A stretch of 49,563 nucleotides of DNA from Trichomonas tenax (Eukaryota > Parabasalia > Trichomonadida > Trichomonadidae), in assembly GCA_023091735.1 (NCBI GenBank), contig JALKBU010000310.1, positions 1-49,563 on the forward strand, in the 5' to 3' direction. A model generated the notes under the pieces. The model saw nothing but the letters and a program-made list of their open reading frames with translations. It was not told the DNA's origin and did no database searches. The translations under genes and the position numbers were made by a program. Positions 1 to 11,215 of this stretch are shown here, piece after piece (the first letter of the stretch is position 1; each line of letters opens with the position of its first letter).

Positions 1-560
1 ATTAATATCAAAAGTGAAAATGTAATGTGTATTAAAAATTGAATCAATAAGTGGGTTCTTGTTAGGGCCTGGTTTGGCCACTCGAGGGCTTTGGAAGTCT
101 CAGGCCGACCTCGCCATGCATCGAATCTTGCTTCTGTTGAATAGGCATCTTGATGCACCTCTGCTAGATCACCAGGTCATCCTTCACTATAAGGTCACAA
201 CTACTCATAATGAAGTCTTCTTTGGCTTCCAACATTGAGTTCAATCCATTTCAACCTATTGACACTTTTCCATTTTTCCCACTCAAACATGTCACTTTCC
301 TTTTTTTTGACACTCTGATTTTACATGTCAAAAATAAGTTACATGTCAGAAAAGCACGTTGTTCTATTTTGTCCCAGTCCCGATTATATTGTGATATGAA
401 AATCTAGTGGAAAACAGATATACATATGAAATCTCTATTTGTTTGATTATATATTGAGATAAAATTAGTTTGTATTAAGTAATTTTAGATACACATTGCT
501 GCAGAAACAGCAGATTCTTATTTTCGCAAAATCTTATATAAATATCAATATATTTTTGTC
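1..560. other. Intergenic stretch, window edge
   Basis: I see no convincing gene. Positions about 57-200 are more GC-rich than the rest and may be a remnant of something; a minus-strand frame of 28 codons (62-148) lies there but has no support. At 320-333 and 338-351 are two minus-oriented copies of the TTTTGACATGTAAA-type motif found before other genes here, so a minus-strand gene may begin just to the left and run out of the window. Confidence 0.4.
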
Positions 561-782
561 TTATGCTTCTGAAATGGAGGACATATCAATATCGCCGAAC
601 TTCTCCTGGTTGGCAATACGTGGAGCTTTCTTGCTCATGTTTGTATCGTGTAATGGTGGAACAAGAGAATCTTTTGGAATAATTGCGATCTTTCCTGGTT
701 CTGGGAGCCCCTTGACTTCCTTTGGTGTGTGTTCCTCCTTACCTGGACCTCCTGGCTTCACTTCGTCTTCTTCTTTGCACAT
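561..782 (-). CDS. Small hydrophilic protein of unknown function (73 aa)
   Basis: I do not recognise this protein. It is short, charged and rich in Pro, Glu and Lys near the N-terminus (for example KPGGPGKEEHTPKEV), with no signal peptide, membrane segment or zinc motif. I prefer it to the overlapping plus-strand frame because a perfect initiator, TCACA, lies on the minus strand at 791-787. That would give a 7-nt leader before the ATG, typical of trichomonad genes, and the codon use looks ordinary. The stop is TAA. The next gene to the right, a PHD protein, is on the same strand, but each seems to have its own promoter. Confidence 0.5.
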   Translation of the reverse strand: MCKEEDEVKPGGPGKEEHTPKEVKGLPEPGKIAIIPKDSLVPPLHDTNMSKKAPRIANQEKFGDIDMSSISEA

Positions 783-1130
783 TTTTTGTGATTTTTGGAA
801 AACCGTTATGCAAACAATTTTTGGAAATTTTCGAATTTAGACTTACGATCATATGTTTCTAAATGAATTTAAACTCTGGCAACTTTTTGTTTAATATCAA
901 ACATTATTTTTGATAAATACGGCTCACACATTCATTTACTCCTTTTAGTCCTTGAGTGTAACCGACCTTTCCTTACTGGGCAATCAATATGCAATATTTA
1001 TTTTTTTCAATATTTTACAATTCTCTATATATTATGAAGGAAATTTTGAATCAGCAACTATGAGACAGTATGAGCAAGATGATGTTATGATGTGTATGAA
1101 ACAATATATACTTTATAAAACAAATAAAAA
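783..1130. other. Intergenic, AT-rich
   Basis: This is the promoter side of the 73-aa gene and the 3' side of the PHD gene, both on the minus strand. Beyond the Inr at 787-791 I see no feature. Short plus-strand frames here look like chance. Confidence 0.4.
787..791 (-). promoter_or_regulatory. Initiator (TCACA) of the 73-aa gene
   Basis: TCACA fits the trichomonad Inr consensus TCA(+1)(C/T)(A/T). The A at 789 would be +1, giving a leader of seven bases before the ATG at 782. Sequence match only. Confidence 0.5.
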
Positions 1131-1739
1131 CTAAGTAAGTGATTGAACCACCGCATCTCTGAAATATCCAAGAGAAGTGAACGATTTCTTTGAGTTATCC
1201 CACTCTTTCTTCAATTCACATGCTAAATGACAAATCTTTCTATAGCAATTCCGCTTCATTTCAATTTCTTGTTTGACTTGCTCTTGTAACTCAGATGTGT
1301 CTACAACAGACATGCAGAACTGTTCCACGTGTTCTAAGTCTGCTTCCAAAGAAGAATAGTAGATCACTAAATGATCGATTAATGTTGAGATTTGGCCGGC
1401 TGAAATGCAGTGTTCACGTATTTCACATATTTCGAGAACGCTAAATTCATTTAGTAATGCATCTTTCAAGGCAAATAATTGAATTGTATTTCCTGAAGGT
1501 GTGACCATGCAGTTAAAGCTTTCTTCCAGGACTCTCTGTGATGATTGATGGCAGAATTCACATATAAATGGATCTGTCACTGTTATGCATTTTTTATGTG
1601 AATAACAGCCGCATCTAGTGCATCTAATCATCGGACCAGACGGTAGCCTAAGAGAGCAGACGCATCTGACGATCTGACTGTCGCTTTCCATCATCGGAAT
1701 AACACGCGCTGGGATCTTTTTCGTTGGTTTCTCGTTCAT
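1131..1739 (-). CDS. PHD zinc-finger protein (202 aa)
   Basis: Residues 26-63 carry an eight-ligand zinc pattern: C26-x-C28, C40-x2-C43, H48-x2-C51 and C60-x2-C63, with the run PMIRCTRCGCYSHKKC. This is the C4HC3 order of a PHD finger, closest in style to the MLL5/Set3 type, whose fingers read methylated histone H3 tails. The Trp usually found just before the His is replaced by Tyr (CYSHKKC) and the last loop is short, so methyl-lysine binding is uncertain. The rest, residues 65-202, is helical and probably coiled-coil, with no recognised domain. The ATG at 1739 is used because the frame upstream has only a GTG. A weak TCATC initiator-like site lies 21 nt upstream. It is divergent from the TRRAP-like gene at 2333. 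A nuclear chromatin role is likely but not shown. Confidence 0.75.
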   Translation of the reverse strand: MNEKPTKKIPARVIPMMESDSQIVRCVCSLRLPSGPMIRCTRCGCYSHKKCITVTDPFICEFCHQSSQRVLEESFNCMVTPSGNTIQLFALKDALLNEFSVLEICEIREHCISAGQISTLIDHLVIYYSSLEADLEHVEQFCMSVVDTSELQEQVKQEIEMKRNCYRKICHLACELKKEWDNSKKSFTSLGYFRDAVVQSLT

Positions 1740-2332
1740 GGAAATTGTCACTTTTAAGATGACATTTTCAATTTTACATTTTCTTTATCTGTCAGATTAT
1801 GATATTTTTCCAAAACTCATTTCTTGCACTATAGAATGAGTTTAGATCTATTTTAACCATATGATATCTCTTCTATTGGATACACAAAATATATAAATAT
1901 CAAAATTATCCAGTTTGAATATAATTTATCTATTGTACAAAAAGAAATGATAAAACATGAATTTGACAATTTGCGCATTGCATTATTTGATTAGATATTG
2001 AAGCGATAGTATAATTAAATAGTATTTCCTATAGCAGCTGGACCTAATGGTAATCTTTATTTTGTTGTATTGATATATATTTAATCGCAATCATCAATTC
2101 AGTTTCAAAATTCATTTTTGAGATCTGAAACTTAAAGTATTGCAAATACAAGTAGAGTTGATATGTAATTATTAATTAAAATAGCTAATTTATACAAATT
2201 CGTTATATGTGATCAATTATGCTCCAAATTTAATATGACTCAAAATCCATTAAGAAACATATGATATATATAGCAATGACGAAGTTTAATAAAAAAAAAT
2301 TCCTGAAAAAAATTATTCGCGCAAAATAAATC
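1740..2332. other. Divergent promoter region, AT-rich
   Basis: These 593 nt separate the PHD gene (minus) from the TRRAP-like gene (plus). They are A/T-rich with poly-A and poly-T runs and hold no plausible coding frame. The promoters of both genes must lie here. The only clear site is TCATG overlapping the start of the plus-strand gene, an imperfect Inr. Confidence 0.4.
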
Positions 2333-5300
2333 ATGAAAAATGCATCAATTAAGGAGCTTTTATCGAGCAAGGACCAGGCGATGATTCTCAAAGGAATCGC
2401 GTACCTCCGCAACAAGCAGCTGGAGCTAATGTTGCGGCGATCAGACCCGACCATTGTTTATAAATCAATTTTCGCTGAATTCGAAGAGAAACCATCGAAT
2501 TTTGATCAATTGGAATGGGACAAAGTGAGATTCATCGTCTATCTTGCGTTTGCTCAACTCATTGGCTCCGACTTTCCATTAAATTCTTCACCTTTACTGA
2601 CAAAATATGGACCTTTGTTCAGTTGCTATTGCTACTGCTGCATATTTACACGTGAAACAAAGAATTATGAAGATGATTTAACAAAATTCTTTTTCGATTA
2701 TTTACAAAGATTATTAAATTCGCAACAACAACTTCCTTTTTACTCTCATAACTCCGCCTCCGATGTAAAGCACGTGTTGACATTTTTGAAGAATTCTTTG
2801 ATCCATAGATGCGTTGAATCTTTTTTACAAGTCGATATCTCAAAATTTACTTATTCCGATTTTACCATCTTCCAGTACACAATTGAGCACTGCATGCCGA
2901 CATCTGCTGTTATTCGCAAGTTTTTCACATCAGAAATTTCTCCAAGTTTTATTATCGATCGATTTTTCAAGCATTGGAGAAAATCAGTCGACAATCCTAG
3001 AGACCCAAAGGATCAGCAGCTCCCTATGTCGCCCGAAAATATTCAAGCACGCGAAAAAATCACAAAATTATTCGAAAATGCGACCTACCAAAAATATACA
3101 GAAATTTCTCAGCAATTTAAATGGAGGGAAGTGTTTTACTTCTTTGAAACTATCGATGGCGAGAAAAATCCAACTCATCAAGGAAGAGTGATGTGTTTCA
3201 TCGATTATGGCTTGAGAATGATCAAAAAGATGCGCGTTGAGATGGATATAGCAGATATTTCGAAACTATTTAACAATTTATACAAAAAATGTCAATCAAA
3301 TTCGTATTATCCATATTTTATGCAAGGAATTATTTCAGCGATTCGACATCAGACAATGAAATTGATGAATGTACAGCTTCCAATGCTAGTTTCGAGTCCA
3401 GAAACACCAGTTTCAAAGAAATATTACTTCAGAGATCAAAAACTCAGCGATTACAAAGCAGGTCAAGATTTATCTGGCGCATTAATTAACGAAATAGACA
3501 AATGCATCTTTACGCTTGTTAATCCGGTCATTGTTACAACACAAGAGGCTGGAGACAAAGTTGTTGCTCAATGCACGACAAAATTTGAACAAATAGGATA
3601 TGCACTCGAAGCACCGGTTTCTTTAGGTGTTGTAAATACGCTCGATATCATTACTAAGAATGGAAATCAACCAGATGCCGAAACAAAAACAAATTCAACA
3701 ATTTTCTTTGGTGTTCGTGAATTTGTTGAATACTCAATGAAATTACTCATAGCACTCACTTACAAAATCACAGAACAGAAGCGTTATGCTGATAGACAAC
3801 CAAATAACTCATCGTTATCAAATTTAACATTTTTCCCTTCGTTATTTGCTTCAATCACAACATTTTTGAAGGATTTACCAGCAACTTTCGAGAATGTTAC
3901 AGCAGAAATAATTAGCAAAGTTCTCTACGAGGCTGTAGAAAACCATCAAGCAACAGCTGAACTTATTCAGACATTTGCTGAAGCAGCACCAGGAAATACT
4001 CGTTTATTCCGCAATATCACACACCAAATGATCTATTTGAGTCTCCAAAACTTTTCGAAATTATTATCGCCAAACTATGAAGTTGCGAACTCTGTCACCA
4101 ATTGGATGTTCTTTGCTATCAGACTCTGCATCAAAATCGATAACTCAACACAGAGCTTATGCAGCTTAATTTATTTTTATCGATCTCCATTAGTGATCAA
4201 AACATTTTCAAGCATTGCACTCATTTCAAATCCATTAGCGGTCCTCAAATTACTCAAAATTTTACTCAAAATTGCAAACAAAGACACAATGAAAATCGAA
4301 GTAAATTACGATATTCCATTTTTAGTCAAAATCATCGATGACATCAAAGGGTACCTCTCATACATACAGAACAGATTCTTGGATATATTCTTTACGCTTG
4401 ACAAATTGCAGAATTTCATGCCTTATCATGCCCAGTTGCTTGAAATGTGTTTGCTTTCGAATGAGAAGAAGCTTGTGAGCTTGGTTTCACCAATCCTTAC
4501 AAAAATCGTCAAGAATCCAAAATTGAAGGCTGATTTGGTATCAGATTCATTAAAATCTTTGATTTCCAAATGGTACGCAGCGATGCCATACTGCAATGCT
4601 GATGATTACACGGAAATGATGAGATGCATGCAGGATCATCCTTCATCGATATTATCTCCTGTTCCAAAAAAGAATTTCGAAGAAGCAGGTCTTCTTTATG
4701 AACCAGGAGGCACCGATATCGCAAAGTTCGTCACATCGATTTTCCATCACTTGAAAGAAGACGACGAAGAAGCTGCTCATCTTCTTGCTATGTTAGTTTT
4801 GATATTTGATTTCATCAAAGTCGAATTTTATAACAACGCAAAGAAAGTCAATGAAGCAGTCAAACAAATGTTATTCGTTGTCAATTACATCGCCAAATTC
4901 ACAAAACTCTCTGGCAAAGCTCTCTCATTCACTGATCAGCTCAATGAATTCTTTGTTGGGCCTTTTTGCTCTGGATATTCCACAAATTATCTCTTGAATC
5001 TCTTCATCGTTTGCGGATCTCAGGAATCCAAAGCATCAGATTTCATGGAACTTGTTATTCACAGATTTCTCGCCAAATGTCAAGCAGTTGGTTACGACAC
5101 TTCGATTATGGGCCAAGTTGTTGATCAAATCTACGAATTAGTTGTCTCTGACAAATGGTTCATGATCCACTGTGTTGCATTCACTTTCATCACCAAATAT
5201 TGTCCAGCGGCCTTACCACCAAAGCGTTTGGAGCTTCAGTTATATGTTAGAAGTGTTGATGATACAGATCTCAAAGCATTTTCAAACTTCTTGAATGTTT

Positions 5301-8300
5301 ACGAGGCGACTCTTGATGCCCAAGGAAAGCAGGACTATGTCATGGCAATCTATAACTGCAAGACATGGCGTCCAAACAACATTTTACTTAAATTAATTCA
5401 GAGACTCAAGAAACTCAAGACACCGATTATTATGGAAAATCCACTTCTTTCCACACAAGTTCCAAGCCATGATTACTTCACTCTCGCTATTCGTTTCACT
5501 TTAATCGTCGCATGCGGTTCTAGTTTAGGCAATTTACCTGTTGAAACAATCAAAGAAATACAGAAATTCATGACAATCATTATGTCGCAAACTGATCAGC
5601 GCGACAAACAAATCTTGACATTCATTCTCACCGATGCTATTTTGGAGAACCAGTCATACACAGAGATGATTTTCCAGGAGAGTAAAATCGTTTGCAGTCT
5701 CATTCACAGATTCAGGCAGTTGAACCAAGCTTTCTCTGGAAAACTTCTTGGAAGATCCACATATAATCTATATCTGAGATATCCAAACGATCCAACAGTT
5801 CAAGGATACTTAAAGCAACAAGCAAGCAATGAACAGAATTTCTTCTACTTTGTTCGAACTGTTCCTCAAGTTTGCAATCCACAGCATGTCAGGAATCTTG
5901 TCACAAAGATCAAAGCTTTTGCTGATGATGATCAAACAGCCACAAACTCAAAGCAACAAAACGCGGGTCAGCCACCAAAGCCATCATTCGATGAAATCAT
6001 TAAATGCTTCAAGGTTTTGGGATCCGAGGAATGGCTGAATGTTCCTAGAGCACAAGATATTCTTCTCGCTGAAACATCAGACTATAAGGCAGCTGATTTA
6101 AGGACAGGAATCGAAGCTTACATTTCATCGGTTTTGTCATTAATGAATTCACAAACAATTCCTTTCTGGTCTGTATTTGCAAAGTTAGTTCTTAAATTCA
6201 GTGTTAAATTCAGCCAAAACGTTTCTAATATTCTTTTCTTGCCAAAGTTCATTACGAATCCACGCGCATCTCAATTGATGGAATACTTTATTATCAATGA
6301 TATGTCGAATTCCTTCTTCCAAGATTTCCTCAGCATTGCACAGCCTTCGCCTGATTTCTCACACATTCCTTTCTTGTTCATCAGAATTTACCAATCTTTA
6401 GTCAAAGTCGACAGATTTAAGCAGGATATATTGTTTGTCAAGAAAGTCGATCAAATATACCACAAACTTCTCGATCTTTATCCAGATACTCGCTTGACAA
6501 ATGAATTCTCGTTCGTTATTTTATCAGTTTTCGCTGAAGCTCAGTTGGAACTGATTAAAACGTTACCGGAGATCGATAAGATCTTTGCATTTGCTGAATT
6601 GTTCAAATTCCCAGAATTCAAGCACGCAGACTTAAGCTCTCTCTTCAAGCAGGCAATTTTCTACAAGAAGGATTCAGAAAGCCAGGAACTCTATCAGAAC
6701 ATTATCTTCCAATGCTTGACAAGAATAGAAAGATACAGCCCTCATGTTATCGATATTCTTCTTTCTAACTCAATCAAGTCAACGCAAAACTTCAATGTTG
6801 AAATGACTTGGACAATTTTGATCCAAAATCTTGAGTACGATAATGAAAGTTTGTATTTCGTTTCAATTCACAATATCAGGTTAATGTTTCAATATGATCT
6901 TCCAGTTATATCCAAATTCCCAATGTTTGCTAGATTTATTCCAGTCATTATGTCTAAATCCAATCCAGACAACATTATCGAATGCATCAGAACATTAACA
7001 ATTTATTCAAAGAAGACGACAATGCCTCATAGACTTCTTTATGATATCTTAAAGCATTTGTTCGTTAACAGTGCATTCTTGGAGAATCCGTACAAGAAAT
7101 TCTCATTCGATTTCATCAAAGCAAATGAAAAAGAGCTTGAAAACTTGCCTCTTGATGTCATTGAAGCACTTCACATATTCATAACAGATAGACCAGGATT
7201 GACATCAAAAACTTCAACATTGATCTTCCGAGAGTTCCCAGTACTCGGCAAATACATGCCGTTCTCTCCTGCAGCAAGCTTAGCGCACAGCTACTGGTCT
7301 CACAAAGATAAGAACCCGGGAATTGATCTTTCTTATTGGCAGGGAATTCAGTTCTGCACAACTGTTGATTTGACTGATGATGAAAGAGCAATTTTCACTC
7401 CAATTGTTATCGATTACTTGAACTTCCACATCAAAGACAAAGATAGAACAAAGACAAAGTTATTATACAAGGCAATTAATACTTTAATGGTTTCGTCACT
7501 TCAGTATATGATGAAGAAACCAATTAACATGGAGTTCCCAGAATCAATTGTCAAAGAGATGATTCCACAAATCGTCGACCAAACTTTACCAGAATCAATA
7601 CAAGTTGTTATTATTTGCTGCATGCTCAAATACTGCCCACTAAAAATTTATCAGGATAACTTCAAGATTGTCAAAGAGCTTTACGAGAGTCTGAGAAATA
7701 ACAGAGTTATGACATCAGACAATTTCTTCAAGACAATGACAACTTGCATTCTTTCATTGCCACAAACAGAAATCAATTATTTCAAACTTATCGTTGAATC
7801 AGTTGCTTACTTCTTTTCATATGCTCCTTGCAGGACATATTACATCAAGGCAAGAATTCTCATTGAAGAAGTTGCAAAAAGCAATCAGCAGCAGTATCCA
7901 TTCCTTGTTGAAGCCAGAGATTCATTGATTAAACTTGCAAAGAGATATAGCAGTCCATACATATCAGATATCATTGCATTGCTCATCGAAAAAATCGCTT
8001 TCTTGAAGCCAGATAGTCAGCGTGAGTATATTTTCTCATTATTTAAGAGTGTTCCTAACCAGCTTATTCTCGGATCTCACAGGATTATAGCATCTTCCAA
8101 AGTTGATCCAAATGTTAGATATGAACTTATTAAGACTATCTCAAAGTTCTTAGTCGGCACACACTTGAATGTCTATGACAGATTACTCTCTGCCATGGAG
8201 CAATTCACAAAGGATACATCAATTGATACGACAAGCATCGCAATTAAATTGCTGATATTCCAAGCAATAAGAAGAAACTGTGCAACAAGGCTTTGGTCAG

Positions 8301-11215
8301 CAAATACCATCATTTCAATTCTTGGAGTTGATGAACAATCAAGATTTAACTCTTTAGTTGATATTGTTCCAGGAAAAATGTGGGATAATTCCACAATTTC
8401 ATTCCTCTCTCTTTTATTCACTCCAATTGACAAGAATTGGAACACATTGATTGCTTTGTCTGCAGAAATGGATGAGATATCCGTTCAAATCTCAACAAAG
8501 GCATTTTCAGGCGTTTTATGTGAAGCAACAAACAAGCAAATGCGTAAACTCTTATGCAGGATGATCGACAAGAACAATGCGGGCCGTCAATTCACAAGCG
8601 TTATTCATGCAATTGTTACTTCTTACTGCAACAAAAACATCAAGCTTCCGTTTGAAATGGTCAGAATTTCTTCAAAGTTCGCTCCTCTTCAGTGGGCATT
8701 GTCAGAATATGTCGACTTAGAAACAGATCACAGAACATTGATTCTTCCTCACGAGCAGAATGGAAACATATTCGGTGATATGTTTGGAAAAGTATCAATT
8801 GAAGAAACAGCGGCTTCTGCAGCCTTCTTCTTAAGAAATTATGAAACAGCAAATGCAATATTTTCAATGTCTAAAGATCCAGAAAACAAAGCAATTCAGA
8901 AAATCAAACAACTTGCTTCTTATTTTACAGCTGAGTCAGCTCTTGTCACACATATGTTCAGACCTTCTGATTCTACTCCAGATATAATGCTTGACGAAAT
9001 AGAGAAGCTTTCTGGCGTCATTAAGTCGCAACCAGGTGAATCTCTTCAAGGCGATATTTCTGTTATTAAAAAGATGAATATCCAATACTTCAAGTCTCGT
9101 CCTCAAATGTCTTATTGGCAGATCATTCGTTCTCTCTCTACACAGTATTTAGTTTCCTTCGCTAGTGATTTTGCTTCTAATGGAAAATTAACAGAGCACA
9201 TCAGTTATAATGCATTCAATCTTTTCAATGGATTACCTCATTTGAATTTCTTGACAACTCTCGGAGTTACACCATTTGGTTCACAGTATCAGAGAACTTT
9301 CGTTGAAGCGAAGGGTGAATGTCTCGTTTTACCATATATTTCTCAGCTAATTTTCAATGAAATCAGTGGATTACTGAAGTACAATGATATTGCAGTTCCT
9401 CTTGAGAGAATCGAGTCTGCAATTATGAATTTCCAAGCAAAGCTTATGAAGAAAGAAGTTTCAGTTCATGGTCTTGTTTCATGGCAAGTTTCAACATACC
9501 ACATTTTCATGAACACTCCTTCTATGCTGTTCTTAAGGACTGCGGCCGATGGAGCGCTCGCAACAATCCAAATGAACAACGCTAACTCCACATATTCGTA
9601 TGTTGCAGCTGGTCAAGTCGTTGCTCTTTTGAGAATGGCGTTTGCCTCAGGAGATCCATCGCTTGCTGAATCAGCCAATGCAGTGGCAAGAATGATCAAT
9701 GAATTACCACGTGAAAAGAAAGATGCGTTTATGTTCTGGTCTCCACAGTTGATGTCATTATTAGAAAACAAGCCAGCGAAGGATGCTTTAGAAGAAGCAA
9801 TAAAGAACCCAGAATTTTACAATTCATATTACATGTTCCGCAAATCCAAGTTGTCGAACGATTATCTCAGAGAGCCTTCAATTGCATTCCTCAACTCTTT
9901 CGAAGAGTTCATTGATGCATTATTTACTATCGATTGGACAGTTTATTCATCACAAAAGTGGATGAAGTCACTCATTATGGAAACTTCCGTTTTATCAGAA
10001 AAAGCTGTAGCAGCACTTGACATTCCTAAGATACTGCAAAATGTTCCAATTTCATCTATAGATCAAGCAATTCACAAGACATATCACTGGTTTAAGACCG
10101 ATAATTTCGTTGAGTTTGCCGAGAAGTGTCGCGACGCAGTGAAGAATGGAACTGTCAATCAGCTCATTAATCAATTAGTTCCTTCTCCAAGGCTATATGA
10201 AGAGACAAGACAGTTCATTGAAGACAATTTGAGCCAAATCAATGTCAAATCCAGATACTTCAAAGTTTCTAAGCACTTTGGAGAGAAACTTGTTCTCAGA
10301 AGATTCACTCACGACATTGAACGCATTTCACAGGATACATTCATTCTCCAGGCTTTACTTTTCGAGACAAGGAAGATTTTCGTTGCCGTGTCTAAGGTAG
10401 AAACAGTTTCAACACTCAATACATCAGTGAATATTCTTCAGTCATTTATCCAATTTGCAAAAGAAAAGCCAATAAATGTCACAAATGTTGAACGTTTGTC
10501 ATCACCAATATCGATGAATATTGGACCAAACTACAGAGCAACTTTCTTCATGTCTCCTCCTCAATACATGACAAACATGTTCTACGAAGCTGTTGGAATG
10601 AAGACAGTGGAATGGGAGCCAACAAAAGAGAATATCGAAAAGTTGCCAACAGACAGAGCACTTAAATATTTGTCGACAAGATTCACAAAGAAGAACTTCT
10701 TTGCAATGCAGAACTCACTTTTACTCGGTGCAGCATCTTCATCAGCAGTACGCCACCTTTTAGGCACAAACTATCCAAACTTATCAGAGATTGTTTTGTC
10801 ATTGAAGAGCGGTGAAATTCCTCTTCTTCCTTCTTCAATTATTGAGATCCCACGTGAATCACCAACATTATCATGCTTCAGACTTTCGCCAACAATCACA
10901 TCCCTTTTAGGCCCAAGATATAAAGGAAAGCTTGCGCTCTCAATGTCCCACTTTATGTCAACATACAACACAACAATATCTGTACTCCTTCCAATGATTC
11001 ATCTTCTCTACATGGAAAGCTTCAATGTGTTCGATATGAATGTACTTAAAGAGATGTCTGACACTGCAATTGCTCGTGGAAGGCAATTGATTCTCCCAGA
11101 TCTTTCTGTTTCAACTGAAAAAGACGCCGTCGATTGGATGGAAACAATGATGGGTCTCATCGATGCTGCGACAATACCCGATGATAAACCGCCAGCATCA
11201 ATACCATGGTTCTAA
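2333..11215 (+). CDS. TRRAP/Tra1-like giant HEAT-FAT-pseudokinase protein (2960 aa)
   Basis: A single intronless frame encodes a protein made almost wholly of helical, HEAT-like repeats. Two C-terminal landmarks suggest TRRAP/Tra1, the activator-binding scaffold of SAGA and NuA4. Residues about 2464-2490 contain FMFWSPQLMSLL followed by FYNSYYMFR, like the WIPQLL...IR segment ending the TRRAP FAT region. Residues about 2849-2870 read FRLSPTITSLL...GPRYKGKLALSM, like the TRRAP FRLTPNI motif of the degenerate kinase domain, preceded by FTKKNFFAMQNSLLLGAASS, which fits the TRRAP helix before it. The protein ends in IPWF; TRRAP ends in a similar Trp-containing tail. I see no GDRHxxN or DFG catalytic motifs, as expected for the pseudokinase. 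It is shorter than yeast Tra1 (about 3700 aa). The start ATG overlaps TCATG. These alignments are by eye; other PIKK-family scaffolds are the main alternative. Confidence 0.7.
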   Translation: MKNASIKELLSSKDQAMILKGIAYLRNKQLELMLRRSDPTIVYKSIFAEFEEKPSNFDQLEWDKVRFIVYLAFAQLIGSDFPLNSSPLLTKYGPLFSCYCYCCIFTRETKNYEDDLTKFFFDYLQRLLNSQQQLPFYSHNSASDVKHVLTFLKNSLIHRCVESFLQVDISKFTYSDFTIFQYTIEHCMPTSAVIRKFFTSEISPSFIIDRFFKHWRKSVDNPRDPKDQQLPMSPENIQAREKITKLFENATYQKYTEISQQFKWREVFYFFETIDGEKNPTHQGRVMCFIDYGLRMIKKMRVEMDIADISKLFNNLYKKCQSNSYYPYFMQGIISAIRHQTMKLMNVQLPMLVSSPETPVSKKYYFRDQKLSDYKAGQDLSGALINEIDKCIFTLVNPVIVTTQEAGDKVVAQCTTKFEQIGYALEAPVSLGVVNTLDIITKNGNQPDAETKTNSTIFFGVREFVEYSMKLLIALTYKITEQKRYADRQPNNSSLSNLTFFPSLFASITTFLKDLPATFENVTAEIISKVLYEAVENHQATAELIQTFAEAAPGNTRLFRNITHQMIYLSLQNFSKLLSPNYEVANSVTNWMFFAIRLCIKIDNSTQSLCSLIYFYRSPLVIKTFSSIALISNPLAVLKLLKILLKIANKDTMKIEVNYDIPFLVKIIDDIKGYLSYIQNRFLDIFFTLDKLQNFMPYHAQLLEMCLLSNEKKLVSLVSPILTKIVKNPKLKADLVSDSLKSLISKWYAAMPYCNADDYTEMMRCMQDHPSSILSPVPKKNFEEAGLLYEPGGTDIAKFVTSIFHHLKEDDEEAAHLLAMLVLIFDFIKVEFYNNAKKVNEAVKQMLFVVNYIAKFTKLSGKALSFTDQLNEFFVGPFCSGYSTNYLLNLFIVCGSQESKASDFMELVIHRFLAKCQAVGYDTSIMGQVVDQIYELVVSDKWFMIHCVAFTFITKYCPAALPPKRLELQLYVRSVDDTDLKAFSNFLNVYEATLDAQGKQDYVMAIYNCKTWRPNNILLKLIQRLKKLKTPIIMENPLLSTQVPSHDYFTLAIRFTLIVACGSSLGNLPVETIKEIQKFMTIIMSQTDQRDKQILTFILTDAILENQSYTEMIFQESKIVCSLIHRFRQLNQAFSGKLLGRSTYNLYLRYPNDPTVQGYLKQQASNEQNFFYFVRTVPQVCNPQHVRNLVTKIKAFADDDQTATNSKQQNAGQPPKPSFDEIIKCFKVLGSEEWLNVPRAQDILLAETSDYKAADLRTGIEAYISSVLSLMNSQTIPFWSVFAKLVLKFSVKFSQNVSNILFLPKFITNPRASQLMEYFIINDMSNSFFQDFLSIAQPSPDFSHIPFLFIRIYQSLVKVDRFKQDILFVKKVDQIYHKLLDLYPDTRLTNEFSFVILSVFAEAQLELIKTLPEIDKIFAFAELFKFPEFKHADLSSLFKQAIFYKKDSESQELYQNIIFQCLTRIERYSPHVIDILLSNSIKSTQNFNVEMTWTILIQNLEYDNESLYFVSIHNIRLMFQYDLPVISKFPMFARFIPVIMSKSNPDNIIECIRTLTIYSKKTTMPHRLLYDILKHLFVNSAFLENPYKKFSFDFIKANEKELENLPLDVIEALHIFITDRPGLTSKTSTLIFREFPVLGKYMPFSPAASLAHSYWSHKDKNPGIDLSYWQGIQFCTTVDLTDDERAIFTPIVIDYLNFHIKDKDRTKTKLLYKAINTLMVSSLQYMMKKPINMEFPESIVKEMIPQIVDQTLPESIQVVIICCMLKYCPLKIYQDNFKIVKELYESLRNNRVMTSDNFFKTMTTCILSLPQTEINYFKLIVESVAYFFSYAPCRTYYIKARILIEEVAKSNQQQYPFLVEARDSLIKLAKRYSSPYISDIIALLIEKIAFLKPDSQREYIFSLFKSVPNQLILGSHRIIASSKVDPNVRYELIKTISKFLVGTHLNVYDRLLSAMEQFTKDTSIDTTSIAIKLLIFQAIRRNCATRLWSANTIISILGVDEQSRFNSLVDIVPGKMWDNSTISFLSLLFTPIDKNWNTLIALSAEMDEISVQISTKAFSGVLCEATNKQMRKLLCRMIDKNNAGRQFTSVIHAIVTSYCNKNIKLPFEMVRISSKFAPLQWALSEYVDLETDHRTLILPHEQNGNIFGDMFGKVSIEETAASAAFFLRNYETANAIFSMSKDPENKAIQKIKQLASYFTAESALVTHMFRPSDSTPDIMLDEIEKLSGVIKSQPGESLQGDISVIKKMNIQYFKSRPQMSYWQIIRSLSTQYLVSFASDFASNGKLTEHISYNAFNLFNGLPHLNFLTTLGVTPFGSQYQRTFVEAKGECLVLPYISQLIFNEISGLLKYNDIAVPLERIESAIMNFQAKLMKKEVSVHGLVSWQVSTYHIFMNTPSMLFLRTAADGALATIQMNNANSTYSYVAAGQVVALLRMAFASGDPSLAESANAVARMINELPREKKDAFMFWSPQLMSLLENKPAKDALEEAIKNPEFYNSYYMFRKSKLSNDYLREPSIAFLNSFEEFIDALFTIDWTVYSSQKWMKSLIMETSVLSEKAVAALDIPKILQNVPISSIDQAIHKTYHWFKTDNFVEFAEKCRDAVKNGTVNQLINQLVPSPRLYEETRQFIEDNLSQINVKSRYFKVSKHFGEKLVLRRFTHDIERISQDTFILQALLFETRKIFVAVSKVETVSTLNTSVNILQSFIQFAKEKPINVTNVERLSSPISMNIGPNYRATFFMSPPQYMTNMFYEAVGMKTVEWEPTKENIEKLPTDRALKYLSTRFTKKNFFAMQNSLLLGAASSSAVRHLLGTNYPNLSEIVLSLKSGEIPLLPSSIIEIPRESPTLSCFRLSPTITSLLGPRYKGKLALSMSHFMSTYNTTISVLLPMIHLLYMESFNVFDMNVLKEMSDTAIARGRQLILPDLSVSTEKDAVDWMETMMGLIDAATIPDDKPPASIPWF

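Noticed and set aside
496..840. Plus-strand frame of 114 aa
   Set aside because: It overlaps the minus-strand 73-aa frame, which has an Inr at the right distance and better coding style.
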